DNA of 64,000 nt from Malachius bipustulatus (GCA_910589415.1 OU342638.1:6882001-6946000); one strand, 5' to 3'. Positions 12,103 through 23,128 are shown, counted from the first letter of the stretch. Numbers and translations: made by a program. The notes: a model not told the origin generated them from the letters alone.

Positions 12103-15100
12103 TGCATCCCTTTACAGCATGCCTGAAAGTGAAATTATTTATCAAGCTTTGAATAAATTATCTGGCTCAGCCAAAACTTGGTATAATAGTATAGTAATTA
12201 CCGAGCCCGGGTGGTCGGCTTTCTCCTGGGAACACTGGAAGACGTTGCTGACGAAATCTTTTCATAGTCAGCGGAACACTTTTGCTTTATTTATGGACAT
12301 TGCAAACCATCGACCAACCGCAGGTAGTTCCTTATACGAATTCCATTTCCAACATATTGCTAAAATCGAAAAGTTGCGTGCCAAATTTTCAGATTCCGAT
12401 AAAGTTTCATTGATTTTGGGTGCTATAGGTGATGAAAATATTACCTCCGCTGCTGAGGCTGCTAATATTTCCGACCCGAATTCGTTGGCTTTGTACTTAC
12501 GCAATAAAACGCATAATACTACCACTTTTAAGAATCCTGTTGCATCATCTTTTAGAGATGTTTCTACTCATAACTTTAAAGAAATGGAGAAGTCAGTATC
12601 TACTCCTCCGGTCCATGATTACGTTTGCAATGCTTGCGGACAAAAAAATCATTTACGACGAAATTGTAAACATCGTCACAAAATATGTAATTATTGTAAA
12701 TTACAAGGTCATATTGAAGTGGCCTGTTACAAACGGGCACAGCATCCATTTCAGCAGATTCAAATGATAAATACTAATCCGAATAATAGTCATGAGAAAT
12801 TCTATAAACAAATATTTGTACATAATACTTTATGCTATGCTTTCCTAGATTTCGGCAGTGGTTGCTCATTAATACAGAGATCGGTGGCACTTAAGTTAAA
12901 ATTGCTTTTACATCCGCTAGAAACAGGAATTTCACTTTCAGGGTTCCTGGGCCTCGGTTTAATTGTTCATGAATACGTCGAGTGCGTAGTTCAAATAGGA
13001 ATTGTCGAGTTAAAAATAACTTTGTATGTTATTGACGATCCATGTTTCTTGCATGCAGAGGTTCTAGTGGGTCGCAATTTTACTGAAGATGAAAAAATCA
13101 TTTACTATCGAGTTGGTAACGAATTAACATTTAAATATAAACATTCTTCTCAATTTCAGCTACACGAACACGATTCGCCTATAAATATTACTCATGGAAA
13201 TTTATCACGTCCACAACAGGACCATTTATATGATTTGATTTCTGAATTTAAACAATGCATTTGTACTTCCTTAACTAATTTAGGGAAAATTAATACCTTT
13301 CAGCTTGCAATTCCTACGACGTCCGAAATTCCAGTTGCATTTCGCCCATACCGTTGTTCAGAACGAGATAAAGAGATTTTTCGCGACATCATAGACAAGT
13401 ACTTAACTGCGAATATCATACGAAAAAGTAATTCTCCATATGCTAGTGTAGCTCTTTTAGTGGATAAAAAAGGTGGTGAGAAGAGGATGGTTATCGATTA
13501 CCGAAAATTGAATAAGGTCATTGTAAAACCTGTCTTTCCTATGCCAATTATTGAAGATCTTCTTGAGGGTTTAAATAATTTCCAGTATTTCACAACTCTC
13601 GACTTGGCAAGTAGTTATCATCAGTTACCAGTCCATCCTAATTCGATTCAGAAGACGGCGTTTGTTACCCCTGAGGGACATTATGAATTTCTGCGGGCTC
13701 CGTTTGGATTGTGTAACCTACCTCCTATTTTTCAAAGTATTATCAGTGAAATATTTGCTCCCCTTCGAAAATACAAAATTATTCCATATTTAGACGATCT
13801 TATTATACCATCTAGAACAATCGAAGAGGGACTAGATGTTCTGCGGCAAGTGCTGGAAATTCTGAAAACAAATAATCTTACAATAAATATAAAAAAATCT
13901 TCCTTTTTGCAAACCCAGGTTTCGTACCTCGGCTATGTTATCAGTATGAATCAGATAACTCCTAACGAATCAAAAATCACTGCTGTCAAAAATTTTCCAG
14001 TCCCGAAAAACTCCCATCAGTTACGACAGTTCTTAGGCTTAGTCGGGTTTTTCCGTAAATTCATCAATCAATTTGCAAAACTCACAAGCCCTCTAACACG
14101 ACTATTGAAAAAAGATACCAAATGGGAGTGGGGTGATGACAAAACGCAAATCGTTGACCACCTCAAAAACCTAATTTGTTCTAAACCTATCTTAAGCATT
14201 TATAACCCGAGTTTGCCTTCCATAATATACACTGATGCCAGCCGCGAAGGCCTTGCGGGAATATTCGTTCAAGCTACCGATAATGGAGAAAAACCAATTG
14301 CGTACTACAGCAAGCAGACTACCGCCGAGGAGAAAAATTATCATTCTTTTGAGTTAGAACTGCTTGCTATCGTGCGCACCCTACAACGATTCCGAACTTA
14401 CCTACTTGGAAAATCCTTTTCCATTATTACTGACTGCAATTCTGTAAAACAAGCACTTACCAAACAATCTATTGTGCCCCGCATAGCTCGTTGGGTCTTA
14501 ATTCTACAAGAATATGACTTTGAAATTCGACATCGTGCCGGAGCCCAAATTCAACATGTGGACGCATTGAGTCGCAATCCTGAACCCTTACTGTCACAAA
14601 ATCTTTCAGTGTTCCTCATCAACGAGAATGACTGGATTCGAGAAGCTCAGTTACAAGATAATCATATTCAAGAAATCAAACAAATTCTCTTATCAGGTGA
14701 CCAGAGTAGCAATAAAGATATTTTCAACACGTATGATGTACGTGGCAATATTGTGTACCGAAAAACAGCTTTTGGTAATAAATGGTATGTTCCAAAAAAA
14801 TGCCGGTGGCAAGTCTTGAGGTCTAATCATGATGACCTGGGTCATTTTGCATTCGAGAAAACTCTGCGAAGAATTCAAGATAATTTCTGGTTCCCACACA
14901 TGAAACGTTTCATTCAAAAGTACATAGCTTCATGTCTGAATTGTCTTTACCATAAAATTCCTGGCGGCCGCAAACCAGGACTACTTCATTCAATACCCAA
15001 GTATGCGAGACCATTCAATACACTTCACCTTGATCATCTAGGCCCATTTGTTCGCAGTGTCAAAGGCAATAGTTATTTGTTAGTGATTGTAGATGCCTTT

Positions 15101-15850
15101 TCTAAATTCATTTTCTTATGTCCTGTGCCTGATACTTCCACAAAATATGTCCTCAAGGAACTTAAACGTATATCAGCTATCTTTGGCAATCCACGAAGGA
15201 TCATTTGCGATGCCGGCCGTTGCTTCACGGCCCATCGTTTTCAAAAATTTTGCACTAAGCAAGGTATTCGCTTATTTATCACGGCTTCTGGTATGCCTCG
15301 AGGCAACGGTCAGGTCGAGCGCTCGAATCGAACGGTCCTTGATGCACTGGCCACCTCTAGCGCTGACACATCTACTGACAACTGGGATACAAAACTCCCA
15401 CAAATTCAACAGGGTATCAATTCCATGCATAATCGTATAACCGGGTACACTCCTGCAGAGTTATTCTTTGGCTATCGTTTACGAACATCTGCTGATCGCT
15501 TCCTTCCTACCACCGAAAATGAAGTCATTCTTGACGTCACACGGCAAAGAGCTAAGGCTGCAACGCGCCTTGAATTCAACCGCCATCGTCAAAATGCTAC
15601 TTTCAATGCGAAACGATGCCCTGCGAAATTGTATAGTGTTGGAGACACTGTCTTAGCGAAAATTTCCAGTATTCCTTCTAATGACGGCGCGAGCCGAAAA
15701 CTTCTCCCGAAATACAGGGGCCCGTTCATAATATCAGAAGTCTTGCCCCACGATCGTTATCGCGTCACAGAAGACATTCATAGCACTAGATCGAGAATTC
15801 CATATACAGGAGTCATATGCGCTGAGCATCTCAAATCATTTACAATTTAA
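12074..15850 (+). CDS. pol: Gag-Pol polyprotein (capsid to integrase)
   Basis: 1258 residues of Ty3/gypsy polyprotein. Capsid-like region to about 150. Two CCHC zinc knuckles lie at about 184-219 (CNACGQKNHLRRNC and CNYCKLQGHIEVAC). The protease is near 259, where the active site reads DFG instead of D(S/T)G, with TTC at 12851-12853. The reverse transcriptase has YLDD near 572. RNase H follows, with YTDAS near 716. The integrase carries an H-H-C-C zinc domain around 916-960 and a catalytic core with HLDHLG, a DAG block and a late Glu in GNGQVERSN. A C-terminal GPF-type module ends it. The protein copies element RNA into DNA and inserts it. Apart from the protease Ser-to-Phe change and the missing gag start it reads intact. 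Confidence 0.93.
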   Translation: MTWLELIDYNASLYSMPESEIIYQALNKLSGSAKTWYNSIVITEPGWSAFSWEHWKTLLTKSFHSQRNTFALFMDIANHRPTAGSSLYEFHFQHIAKIEKLRAKFSDSDKVSLILGAIGDENITSAAEAANISDPNSLALYLRNKTHNTTTFKNPVASSFRDVSTHNFKEMEKSVSTPPVHDYVCNACGQKNHLRRNCKHRHKICNYCKLQGHIEVACYKRAQHPFQQIQMINTNPNNSHEKFYKQIFVHNTLCYAFLDFGSGCSLIQRSVALKLKLLLHPLETGISLSGFLGLGLIVHEYVECVVQIGIVELKITLYVIDDPCFLHAEVLVGRNFTEDEKIIYYRVGNELTFKYKHSSQFQLHEHDSPINITHGNLSRPQQDHLYDLISEFKQCICTSLTNLGKINTFQLAIPTTSEIPVAFRPYRCSERDKEIFRDIIDKYLTANIIRKSNSPYASVALLVDKKGGEKRMVIDYRKLNKVIVKPVFPMPIIEDLLEGLNNFQYFTTLDLASSYHQLPVHPNSIQKTAFVTPEGHYEFLRAPFGLCNLPPIFQSIISEIFAPLRKYKIIPYLDDLIIPSRTIEEGLDVLRQVLEILKTNNLTINIKKSSFLQTQVSYLGYVISMNQITPNESKITAVKNFPVPKNSHQLRQFLGLVGFFRKFINQFAKLTSPLTRLLKKDTKWEWGDDKTQIVDHLKNLICSKPILSIYNPSLPSIIYTDASREGLAGIFVQATDNGEKPIAYYSKQTTAEEKNYHSFELELLAIVRTLQRFRTYLLGKSFSIITDCNSVKQALTKQSIVPRIARWVLILQEYDFEIRHRAGAQIQHVDALSRNPEPLLSQNLSVFLINENDWIREAQLQDNHIQEIKQILLSGDQSSNKDIFNTYDVRGNIVYRKTAFGNKWYVPKKCRWQVLRSNHDDLGHFAFEKTLRRIQDNFWFPHMKRFIQKYIASCLNCLYHKIPGGRKPGLLHSIPKYARPFNTLHLDHLGPFVRSVKGNSYLLVIVDAFSKFIFLCPVPDTSTKYVLKELKRISAIFGNPRRIICDAGRCFTAHRFQKFCTKQGIRLFITASGMPRGNGQVERSNRTVLDALATSSADTSTDNWDTKLPQIQQGINSMHNRITGYTPAELFFGYRLRTSADRFLPTTENEVILDVTRQRAKAATRLEFNRHRQNATFNAKRCPAKLYSVGDTVLAKISSIPSNDGASRKLLPKYRGPFIISEVLPHDRYRVTEDIHSTRSRIPYTGVICAEHLKSFTI

Positions 15851-15907
15851 CTTCAGTTCACGTTTCAGGTAAGCGCTCCAAACTCTACTACAGGCTATAC
15901 TCTGGGA

Positions 15908-16222
15908 TAGGCACAATGCTTGCCGTCTGAAGGCACAATGCTTGCCATTTCAATCTTCTACTGCTGGTGATAGGCACAATGCTTGCCGTCTGAAGGCACA
16001 ATGCTTGTCATTTCAATCTTCTACTGCTGGTAATAGGCACAATGCTTGCCGTCTGAAGGCACAATGCTTGCCATTTCAATCTTCTACTGCTGGTGATAGG
16101 CACAATGCTTGCCGTCTGAAGGCACAATGCTTGCCATTTCAATCTTCTACTGCTGGTGATAGGCACAATGCTTGCCGTCTGAACTTGTCATCCGAAGGCA
16201 CAATGCTTGCCGTCTGAATGCA
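15908..16222 (+). repeat. 63-bp tandem repeat in gypsy 3' region
   Basis: Five copies with a 63-base spacing; GGCACAATGCTTGCCGTC begins at about 15910, 15973, 16036, 16099 and 16162. Each unit holds the phrase GCACAATGCTTGCC twice, once before GTCTGAA and once before ATTTCAA, so the unit arose from an internal doubling. Units differ at a few bases (for example GGTGATAG against GGTAATAG). The period is a multiple of three and one frame stays open, but no coding role is supported. It lies between the pol stop and the right LTR. Confidence 0.9.
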
Positions 16223-16333
16223 TAATGCTTAAAAAGGAGGTATAACTCTCCCTTCCGCCCTAAAAATTGCTCCTTCTGTTCTAGAGTCCTGCTTCTCCGA
16301 TCGAGGACGATCGGGTTCCTCAGAATGGCCGAG

Positions 16334-16629
16334 TGTGGAGTGTGTGTGTGGCAATACTGCAGAAGGATGGCATGGGAATCACGCACGTACATCCACGACG
16401 GCTTGCGAAAGGAACCGAGGGACAAAGGAAGGGGAATGTGATCGTCAACTCGCGGGAGATCGGCGGGACGGAAGACAGACTCGTGAGGACTGCTTACGGG
16501 GTCACTGATGTTTCGATAATACATACTTACTTTCAATACGCATCAATTATTATTGTTCAATACGACAGTTAATACACTGATTCACTCTCATCCGCGTTGT
16601 GTTTTAATATAACTACCCTACATTCTACA
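16334..16629 (+). repeat. 3' LTR of the 5.2-kb gypsy element
   Basis: Copy of the 296-bp LTR at 11398, with TGTGGAGTGTG and CTACATTCTACA ends and CTAG after it. I see no difference between the two LTRs. The bases just before it (CAGAATGGCCGAG) make a poor polypurine tract; a better purine run, AAAAAGGAGG, lies about 100 bases upstream at 16229. Confidence 0.93.
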
Positions 16630-16849
16630 CTAGGGTAATTTTTCACAAAAAAGTTACAAAATTTTTTTTTACATCGTCAAGTTCAACAGAATTCAGTTTT
16701 TTTACGTGAATTACAGTTCACTTTGTCGATAAATGGTGAACACTAAAAGGATAATGAAAAATACATATATACCTACTCTAAATAAAAACATACTTCCAAA
16801 CGAATTACATAAAAATATAAAAAAAAAACATGATTATTAAAAAATTTAA

Positions 16850-17575
16850 ATAAAGCTATTTATTTGGGGTATGGAAGTGATGGAAACAATTTTTCTTTGT
16901 TGTAAAACATAAAAGTTCAACTTACATTTACTACATATAACTGTAGTCACACCTGTTTGGCAGTTTCTACATATCTTTTTTTCGCCGAAAATTGTAAAAT
17001 GGCCAACCTGATCGAGCCCACCTCATCTGGAGGTCTTGGTTTGACAGGTGTGTTTATTTTATTGATAACAGACGGGGTCGTTGATGGTCTCCCTCTTCGA
17101 TTAATATTATCTATAACATTTGCAATTCTCAACCTAAATTGTTTCAGGGGTAGATATTTTGTATTAGGACTGATTAAACTTAGATCTCGCCGATAGAGCA
17201 ACCAGCTGTTATTAACACAAATGTCAAGTAGTTGGGAAAACACACACATATAATATTTATTTGTTTTGTATCCCGTCCGGTAAGTTGCCACAAGCATGTC
17301 TGCAAGGTCGACACCGCCCATATGCTGAGTATACTGCTTTATGATTTGAGGACACTGGATGTCAATTTTCTGCTTAGCCTCTTTTGAATATCGTTTTATT
17401 TGTACTTAGAGGTTTTGCACCAACATCCGAACTAGCAATAGTGACACATTTTGAGTCCGCCCATTTTACTATAACAACTTTATTTCCGTTGTCGGATTGT
17501 ACCACGAATGCCCCTTTCCTTTTTGAAAAAGCTTATTTGTACCTGCAGCACAAGTTTTGCACTTAAAAATGGCGA
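16850..17575 (-). pseudogene. piggyBac-type transposase, C-terminal remnant
   Basis: Minus-strand frames match the end of piggyBac transposases, which cut and paste DNA at TTAA. 17560-17390 reads a segment with VVIVKWADSKCVTIASS. After a frame change, 17321-16947 starts MGGVDLADMLVATYRTG and continues through LLYRRDLSL. Then, in another frame near 16985-16925, comes a cysteine-rich tail (ICRNCQTG, ICSKCKLNF) as in the family's C-terminal zinc-binding domain. At least two frameshifts and the loss of the catalytic N-terminal part make it a dead fragment. Confidence 0.85.
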
Positions 17576-17579
17576 TTTA

Positions 17580-18040
17580 CCCATTTCAGATTCAATCTCC
17601 GGAACTTCATCACGTTGAGCCGCTAAAGTTGAGGGAAAAATATAATTAAGTTCAATTTTAACAGCGTTAACAAACAGTTCAATCTATCAACAGTAAAGTA
17701 TTTTTCTAAAATTAAAATTTCATTTAGTTAATTAGTTAGGTTTTTTTATTAGTATGATTATCACATTATCGTCAGTACAGAAAATAAATAATAATAAATC
17801 ACCTGGATTCTGTTATTTGATGGCCCTGACACCGGATTTTTTGTATGATTCCTTTAACCAAGACTTTTTTTAAGTTTAGCTTGACTAAGAATATCATGTA
17901 GATCAGTTCCCAAAGTTGCTGAACAAGGATTTGTTATTTTGAAAAGTTCCGAAACAACCGATTTAGTGTAAAATATATGAGAAGATCGACTATCTGTCGT
18001 AATATACCGATACCCTAGCAGTTATCCGATATCCGAACAA
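17580..18040. other. AT-rich stretch, no feature seen
   Basis: AT-rich sequence between the piggyBac remnant and the Harbinger scrap. Frames here are short and broken. It may include the upstream part of the piggyBac gene beyond recognition, but I see nothing I can support. Confidence 0.4.
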
Positions 18041-18077
18041 TTACAGAGTGCCTTTAGTGGAGTGCGAGAAACCGTGT

Positions 18078-18442
18078 ATTAAGGCCCATTCTACACGAGC
18101 CACAAAAACGCGACCGTTTGCCTGCGAGCGACACGCGTGTGTCACAGAACCACAGAGGGATAATTGGGCATACTATACGGGCAACTTTGCGGTCGCGCGC
18201 CGGAGACCGGCGAATGACTTGCAAGCGTCTGGCTGACCGAGCCGATTTGCCCTTTATTACTAGTCCACGACTATTGTGCAGATCATTGTTGTGCTTGGTG
18301 TCTTTACAAATAAGACGTTTGACACTGAGCGATTTATTTTTATTAACCGCAAAAGTTCGTCAAATGTCTTTAGAGACATCCGGTAGTACTGAAAAAACTT
18401 CTCAGGATATCTCCGATGTTCTGCGAAGCTAAGATGAAACAC
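18078..18442 (-). pseudogene. PIF/Harbinger element fragment (transposase N-terminus)
   Basis: 18442-18260 on the minus strand reads EHRRYPEKFFQYYRMSLKTF, which is the conserved start of HARBI1-like transposases. It is followed by FDELLRLIK and then loses similarity. On the plus side, GGCCCATTCTACACGAGCC near 18080, preceded by TTA, looks like a Harbinger terminus, and 18090-18240 is GC-rich as in element ends. The DDE domain is absent here. This is separate from the DDE copy at 43700. The fragment call is fairly safe; the terminus is a guess. Confidence 0.65.
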
Positions 18443-18738
18443 CCCTAAGGTCAGGCGATTAGCCCCAACCGGGTGGGAGAGGCTGGGACAGTGGACACCT
18501 TTTCAGTAAATATTAAATAAAAAAATAGAAAAAAGTCAAATATTGAAAAATATTTTACCACTATAAAAAATATAGGTACTCTTGTGCTTTATAATGTCAG
18601 CTCGTTGAGTAGAACAAAATGTAAATTTTCTTAATAATAAGAATGCTAACGTCATCAGAGTCAGTAAGGTCAGCCATTTCTACGTCACTTGTGCTATCGC
18701 TACTGGAGTCATGATTTTTTTCTGCTTTTCTGCATAAT

Positions 18739-20900
18739 TTATTTTGTTTTCTTTGAAATTTTTTTTATAACAGCTTTCTGCTTTTCTATTATACATTTTG
18801 CTTTTCTGTTCTCGCTTTCTTCTTCGATTCGTTTCAAAACTGGTGTGCTAGTCAAAATTTCTGTTGTTTTCTTATTTCGCTGTTTTCTTACATTAACTGA
18901 CTTGATAGCCTTTGGATATGGTTTCAGTACTTCTGGAGAAATTAATATCTCACTAGGTGTACCATCAGATTCTGGTGTTTTTTCACGATACGAAGATGTG
19001 GATGGGGCCTCATAATTATTTTCTGTGTTGTTCTTCTTGACAACCATTAACCATTGTTCTTGCAGCACGTCCGTCACGGTGGCAGCCATGAAATCATCGT
19101 CATTAAATATGTCTCGTCATTGTAGGGGTAAATTCCAGTCGCTCTGAATGCTGAAATCTAATTTTTGGGGAAGAAGGCAAGTGGGTAGGCATCGCGTAAA
19201 ATTTCTACTATGTCGATATCCTTTTACCTGGATTTTCTAACAACCATTTTTGGCATTCATTATTATAAAACTTTTTTAGAAGGCCATAAACACCTTTGTC
19301 AAGTGGTTGAAGGCGATGGCTACTGTTAGGCGGCAAAGTAAGCAAAATTAATGGTTTTTCTTGGCTAAGGTGGTGGTCACTAATGACACGTGAGTTTCAT
19401 GATTGTCCATGATGAGTAGTACAGGAGAGTTTTCGGTCGGATTCGCATATCGAATGAAATGTTTCATCCATTGGACAAAAAGTTCTGATGTCATCCATCC
19501 GGACGGTGAAACAACTCCTTTTGTTCCTGGAGGCGAATTTTTTAACATGTGGTCCTTGAAATATTTCCGTGGAAAAACTAAAAAAGAAGGTAATAATAAT
19601 AATAATAATAATAATATTTATTTCCTTATTATAAATACATATTATTGTATTTTTTGTGGAAAATAATAAATCGTAAAATTAGTTATAAAGTTATAAAATT
19701 ATGAAATTATGAAATAAAGTTATGAAATTATAAATCCAAAGAATTGTTCAAATATTCATTTAAGCTATAGTAACATTTTTGTAATAATATATTTTTAATT
19801 TCTTTTGAAACATTTTTTAAATTATATTTTTTGTAATTATTTGGTAAATGATTATAAATTTTGGCACATATGTATTCAGAAGATAATTCATAATGAGTGG
19901 TATTATGTTTATTTAAAATAATTGTATTAGAATTTCTGGTATTAGAATTGAAAAAACTAAACAAATTTTTATTTTTATGTACAAAACAGAGACATTCGTA
20001 TATAAATAGACTTGGAAATGATAAAATTTTGAAATTTTTAAATAATTTTTTACAAGATGTCATGCGATTAACATTGCCTAGTATTCTTATGCAATTTTTT
20101 TGAATTTTGAAAATAATTAACCAATCAAAAGAATTTCCCCAATGTATTATTCCGTATTTTAAAATAGAATAAAAATTTGAATAATACACTGTTTTTAAAA
20201 TTCCTAATTTTAATCCTTTATTCTTTAAAAATCGCAGTTGGAAGCAAATTTTGCACAGTTTTTTTGATATTGTATTAATATGTAATTTCCAATTAAGAGT
20301 TCTATCTAAATTGAAACCTAATAATTTTAAAGATTCTACGTCTTCAATATTATTGAATTTATTATTTAATTGAATTGTATTTTTAATAGTATGGTTTCCT
20401 GTAGCATTTATTGCACCGCACATGGTTATTAGAGTTCCCCTTCCTAGGAAACAATGTTACCTACTTGTCTTTGTCCCTTTTGTGTCAGAACTTTTCCAGT
20501 TTCTTGGACAGTCGTCAATGCTGTCTCGTCTACGTTGTAAATAATTATGACTTGGAAGTATATTATGTTTTTGATAAATCTCTCTCAAATTTTTGACAAA
20601 TTTACTCATCACCGGGTTATTGAATCCCATCACTCGATTAAGTGATGTCGCCTCTGCAGATCTTAACGACTGATCTTGATGGCATTTCATGAAACTCGTA
20701 AACCAAAATTTTCCAGCTGTCTGTTTTTTTGCCATGAATTTCGTATTTTTTTTAATTAGAAATCGCCACATCAAAAGCAGGTTTTCTTACACATGATGGA
20801 TTCAAACCGTGATGCAGTTTAGTCATTGTTTTTAGATAATTGCTGATCTGACGTTCTCCATCAAATGTAAACACTTGAAACCCTTTCATTACCGGATTGA
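18739..20900 (-). pseudogene. pogo/Tigger-like transposase, interrupted by a LINE
   Basis: Minus-strand pieces follow a pogo-type (CENP-B-like HTH plus DDE) transposase in order. 20880-20760 reads VFTFDGERQISNYLKTM, the start of the HTH region. 20774-20457 reads TAGKFWFTSFMKCH and SLRSAEATSLNR, followed by a DET motif and TGKVLTQKGQRQVG. The DDE part continues at 19548-19348 with SPSGWMTSELFVQWMKHF and LLIMDNHETHVS, then decays through SHRLQPLD to the C-terminal ISPEVLKPYPKA at 19089-18739. The coding line stops near 20400 and resumes near 19590, exactly around an inserted LINE. There are stops and frameshifts in addition, so it is inactive. Confidence 0.88.
19590..20400 (-). mobile_element. 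5'-truncated LINE with (ATT)n tail inside pogo
   Basis: 20400-19728 on the minus strand encodes the last part of a non-LTR reverse transcriptase: LLGFNLDRTLNWKLHIN, LKTVYYSNFYSILKYGIIHW, QKNCIRILGNVNRMTSCK. This is the thumb and connection region of Jockey/CR1-like LINEs, running to a stop at 19728. The plus strand shows (TAAT/AAT)n at about 19591-19617, which is the 3' tail on the minus strand. The first residues of this open frame (MCGAINATGN) are pogo sequence, so the LINE begins near 20395. Only a short overlap such as ACC can be seen as target duplication. Confidence 0.82.
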
Positions 20901-22080
20901 ATTTAGCCACACAAAAAAAACAAATTTTTCATTTATTTAATTAAAAATGATTTTATAATATCATTTCTGCATCAAAAATGCAAAATTTTATAATTATTTT
21001 GCAAAAAGGGCAATGTACTGTAAGAGTTCGGGAGGTCCACCCCCTTCAAGAATCGAGAAAATAGACCTCTCGACCACTAGGGTAATTCTAACTACTTGTT
21101 CAATAAATTCTAAACTAGAAAATTGGCCTCTGATCGTCTAGAATAGGTCGGGACCCGACAACGTTGTGTAGGTGAACTAAAGGAGTAACTCAAGAACGTT
21201 CAAAGTGTGAGGAGTATAGAAGGGCTATTCTAACGTGACAACGCCGTATGCTGACATTTTTCCCGCATTTTAAAATTACCCACTCTAAGCAGCACACTTG
21301 GCTTGGCTTAGAGCACCCCTGTCCCGCTTACCCCAGCGAACGCAAGTTAGCTCATTTGGAAGCTGAACTGGTTCACGCAGAGTAAGCCCGATTGAATCTA
21401 ACGAAATGCTAATGTGCATTGAACAAACTATCATTCATAATGCCAGCGATCCAACCGGTAAAATTCGGCTATGTCCTAGGAAAAAGATCCACTCAATTTA
21501 TTTAGCGGGGGGTGGATTCTGAGTCCAGGATAATCAGTCGCAAACTTTCGCCTCAAGTTAATCCAGCAAATTTAGAAATTGTTGTGATTGGTCAAACGAA
21601 CGACGTCATGTAATCGTAAACCAGCGGAAGTAACCGGCGATGGATACTGTGGGGCAACGCTATTCCCTCGCCAGTCCTAGGTTATCTGCCATTGGAAAAT
21701 CCCATAAGATTTCCTTCATGTAGACGAACATGATCTCGTCCGAAGTGGTTCTTCCTTAGAGGAACACACTCCTGTGAGTTATTTAACACCCGTGCACTGG
21801 ATCAGCTTTCGACGGCAAGGCCGACTGACTGAGCGATACGATAATCTCCTAGTAGGTCAGGAACGTGCCCTCTCTGTCTGTAGGGGTGTTTAGTGACGGG
21901 AGTAACGGTATCGCCAACCGCACCTGTTTACTGAAGGAGTCCACAGGCGTCAGGCGGCGGGATGCGAAATGGAAGAGGGTGCAGGGGCTCGCGGCTGAAT
22001 TTACAAATACACAGTCGAAGTTACAAATTAATATTCTGAAGACAATCTTATAACACTCTTATAAATGAAAACTTTACTAA
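20900..22080. other. Non-coding stretch, possible LTR-like sequence
   Basis: From about 21010 the sequence becomes richer in GC for one kilobase, starting near TGTAAGAGTTCGGGAGG and running to about 22000 (CTGAATTTACA), with no long open frame. It lies directly upstream of gypsy-type integrase remnants, so an old LTR or leader region is possible. I could not find a second copy in the window or a target duplication. Confidence 0.35.
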
Positions 22081-22690
22081 TAATTTAAAGTTTTTATTTA
22101 CTAGAAGATTCTTGAAACATGTCACTGATGAAAAACAACAACGCGAAACTATTGAAAAGATTCATCGACTTTCCCATCGAGGAATTACCGAATTAAAAAC
22201 GGAAATAGAGAGAGTTTATTACTGGCCAAACATCGCAATCGATCATCAACGTTACATCAACAATTGCCTAGTTTGTCAACAAGCTAAATATGAAAGGCAC
22301 CAGGTGAAATTAAAATTAGAAACTACTTCCACCCCTACTGAACCTTTTTCACATTATATTCATGGACATATTTTCATGCAATAACAACAAATACCTTACT
22401 CTGTATAGATAATTTCTCTAAGTTCTTAATGTCGTATGAAGAACTCTCATCCACCAATATGATCGAAATAGCTGAAGAATTCGTTGAAATATTTTCGAGG
22501 TATAAAATGCCCAAAATATTGGTAACTGACGGACAATATTCAATGCAGAATTATTAAAAAATTTATTAAAATTATTTAACGTAGAACATCATGTCACAAC
22601 TCCCCTTCATCCGAACTCTAATAGCCCAATCGAAAGAGTCCAGGAAACTATTCTAGAAATATTACGAACACTGACCCTACAAAACGCTAA
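22081..22690 (+). pseudogene. Gypsy/errantivirus-type integrase remnant
   Basis: 22112-22384 encodes the zinc-binding H2C2 domain of a Ty3/gypsy integrase (HRLSHRGITELKTEIERVY, YYWPNI, CLVCQQAKYERH). After a frame change near 22370 the catalytic core continues with LCIDNFSKF and a damaged TDG block near 22525, then loses its frame again before the expected Glu near 22630 (PIERVQE). The upstream reverse transcriptase is missing. With the env-like sequence downstream it was probably one env-carrying gypsy provirus of the errantivirus group. It is clearly decayed. Confidence 0.8.
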
Positions 22691-22705
22691 AGCTCTGAAA
22701 CGCCC

Positions 22706-23128
22706 ACACTCAGTAAAGTATGGGAAAAATAATTTTAAAAAATCCAGAGCTACATTTTAAAAGATATAAATGAAATATTGAACAATAAATTTGGCAACGT
22801 TTAACACGATAACAGTCGGTATTTGGTAATTTCGTCTAATTTCTAACAATGTAGGTAGTCAAGGTATCAAAACCGTTGTTGCCAAATGCTTTTTTTTCAG
22901 CATCTTAGAAAAGAAAAAAAATCTTTTTTAATTTTCCAAGCCAGTATATTTAAGCAATTTTTTTTTAATTTATACCGATTAAAATACACTTTTTATATCT
23001 GTAAAATCATTTATTTTTTGCAAATACTGAAAAACAAAGATAGTAAAATGTGAACTTTGGCATTTTTTATCTCGCCAAATTGAAGACCAGAATTTTTCAA
23101 ATTATTTTTCCCGTACTCTACTGAGTGT
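22706..23128. mobile_element. MITE with about 40-bp terminal inverted repeats
   Basis: The left end ACACTCAGTAAAGTATGGG and the right end CCCGTACTCTACTGAGTGT are inverted copies over about 40 bases, including GGGAAAAATAATTT. The interior (423 bp in total) is AT-rich and non-coding. It sits between the integrase remnant and the env remnant. CCC flanks both ends, which may be a short target duplication. Superfamily not assigned. Confidence 0.75.

Larger units (their letters stand above)
11398..16629 (+). mobile_element. Complete Ty3/gypsy LTR retrotransposon, 5.2 kb
   Basis: Two 296-bp direct repeats bound a gag-pol coding region in the order capsid, zinc knuckles, protease, reverse transcriptase, RNase H, integrase, which is the Ty3/gypsy order. 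CTAG precedes the left LTR (11394-11397) and follows the right one (16630-16633), giving a 4-bp target duplication. The LTRs look identical on reading, so insertion was recent. Even so, gag is split by a frame change and the protease active site is altered, so this copy probably moved with proteins from another copy or decayed very recently. A 63-bp tandem repeat lies between pol and the right LTR. Confidence 0.93.

Noticed and set aside
15908..16222. Regular repeats that could be taken for a CRISPR array
   Set aside because: The units are contiguous 63-base tandem copies without unique spacers, within a eukaryotic retrotransposon. The 195-, 229- and 446-bp arrays are rejected for the same reason.
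17384..17566. Plus-strand 60-residue frame
   Set aside because: Antisense shadow of the piggyBac remnant, which matches the family on the minus strand.
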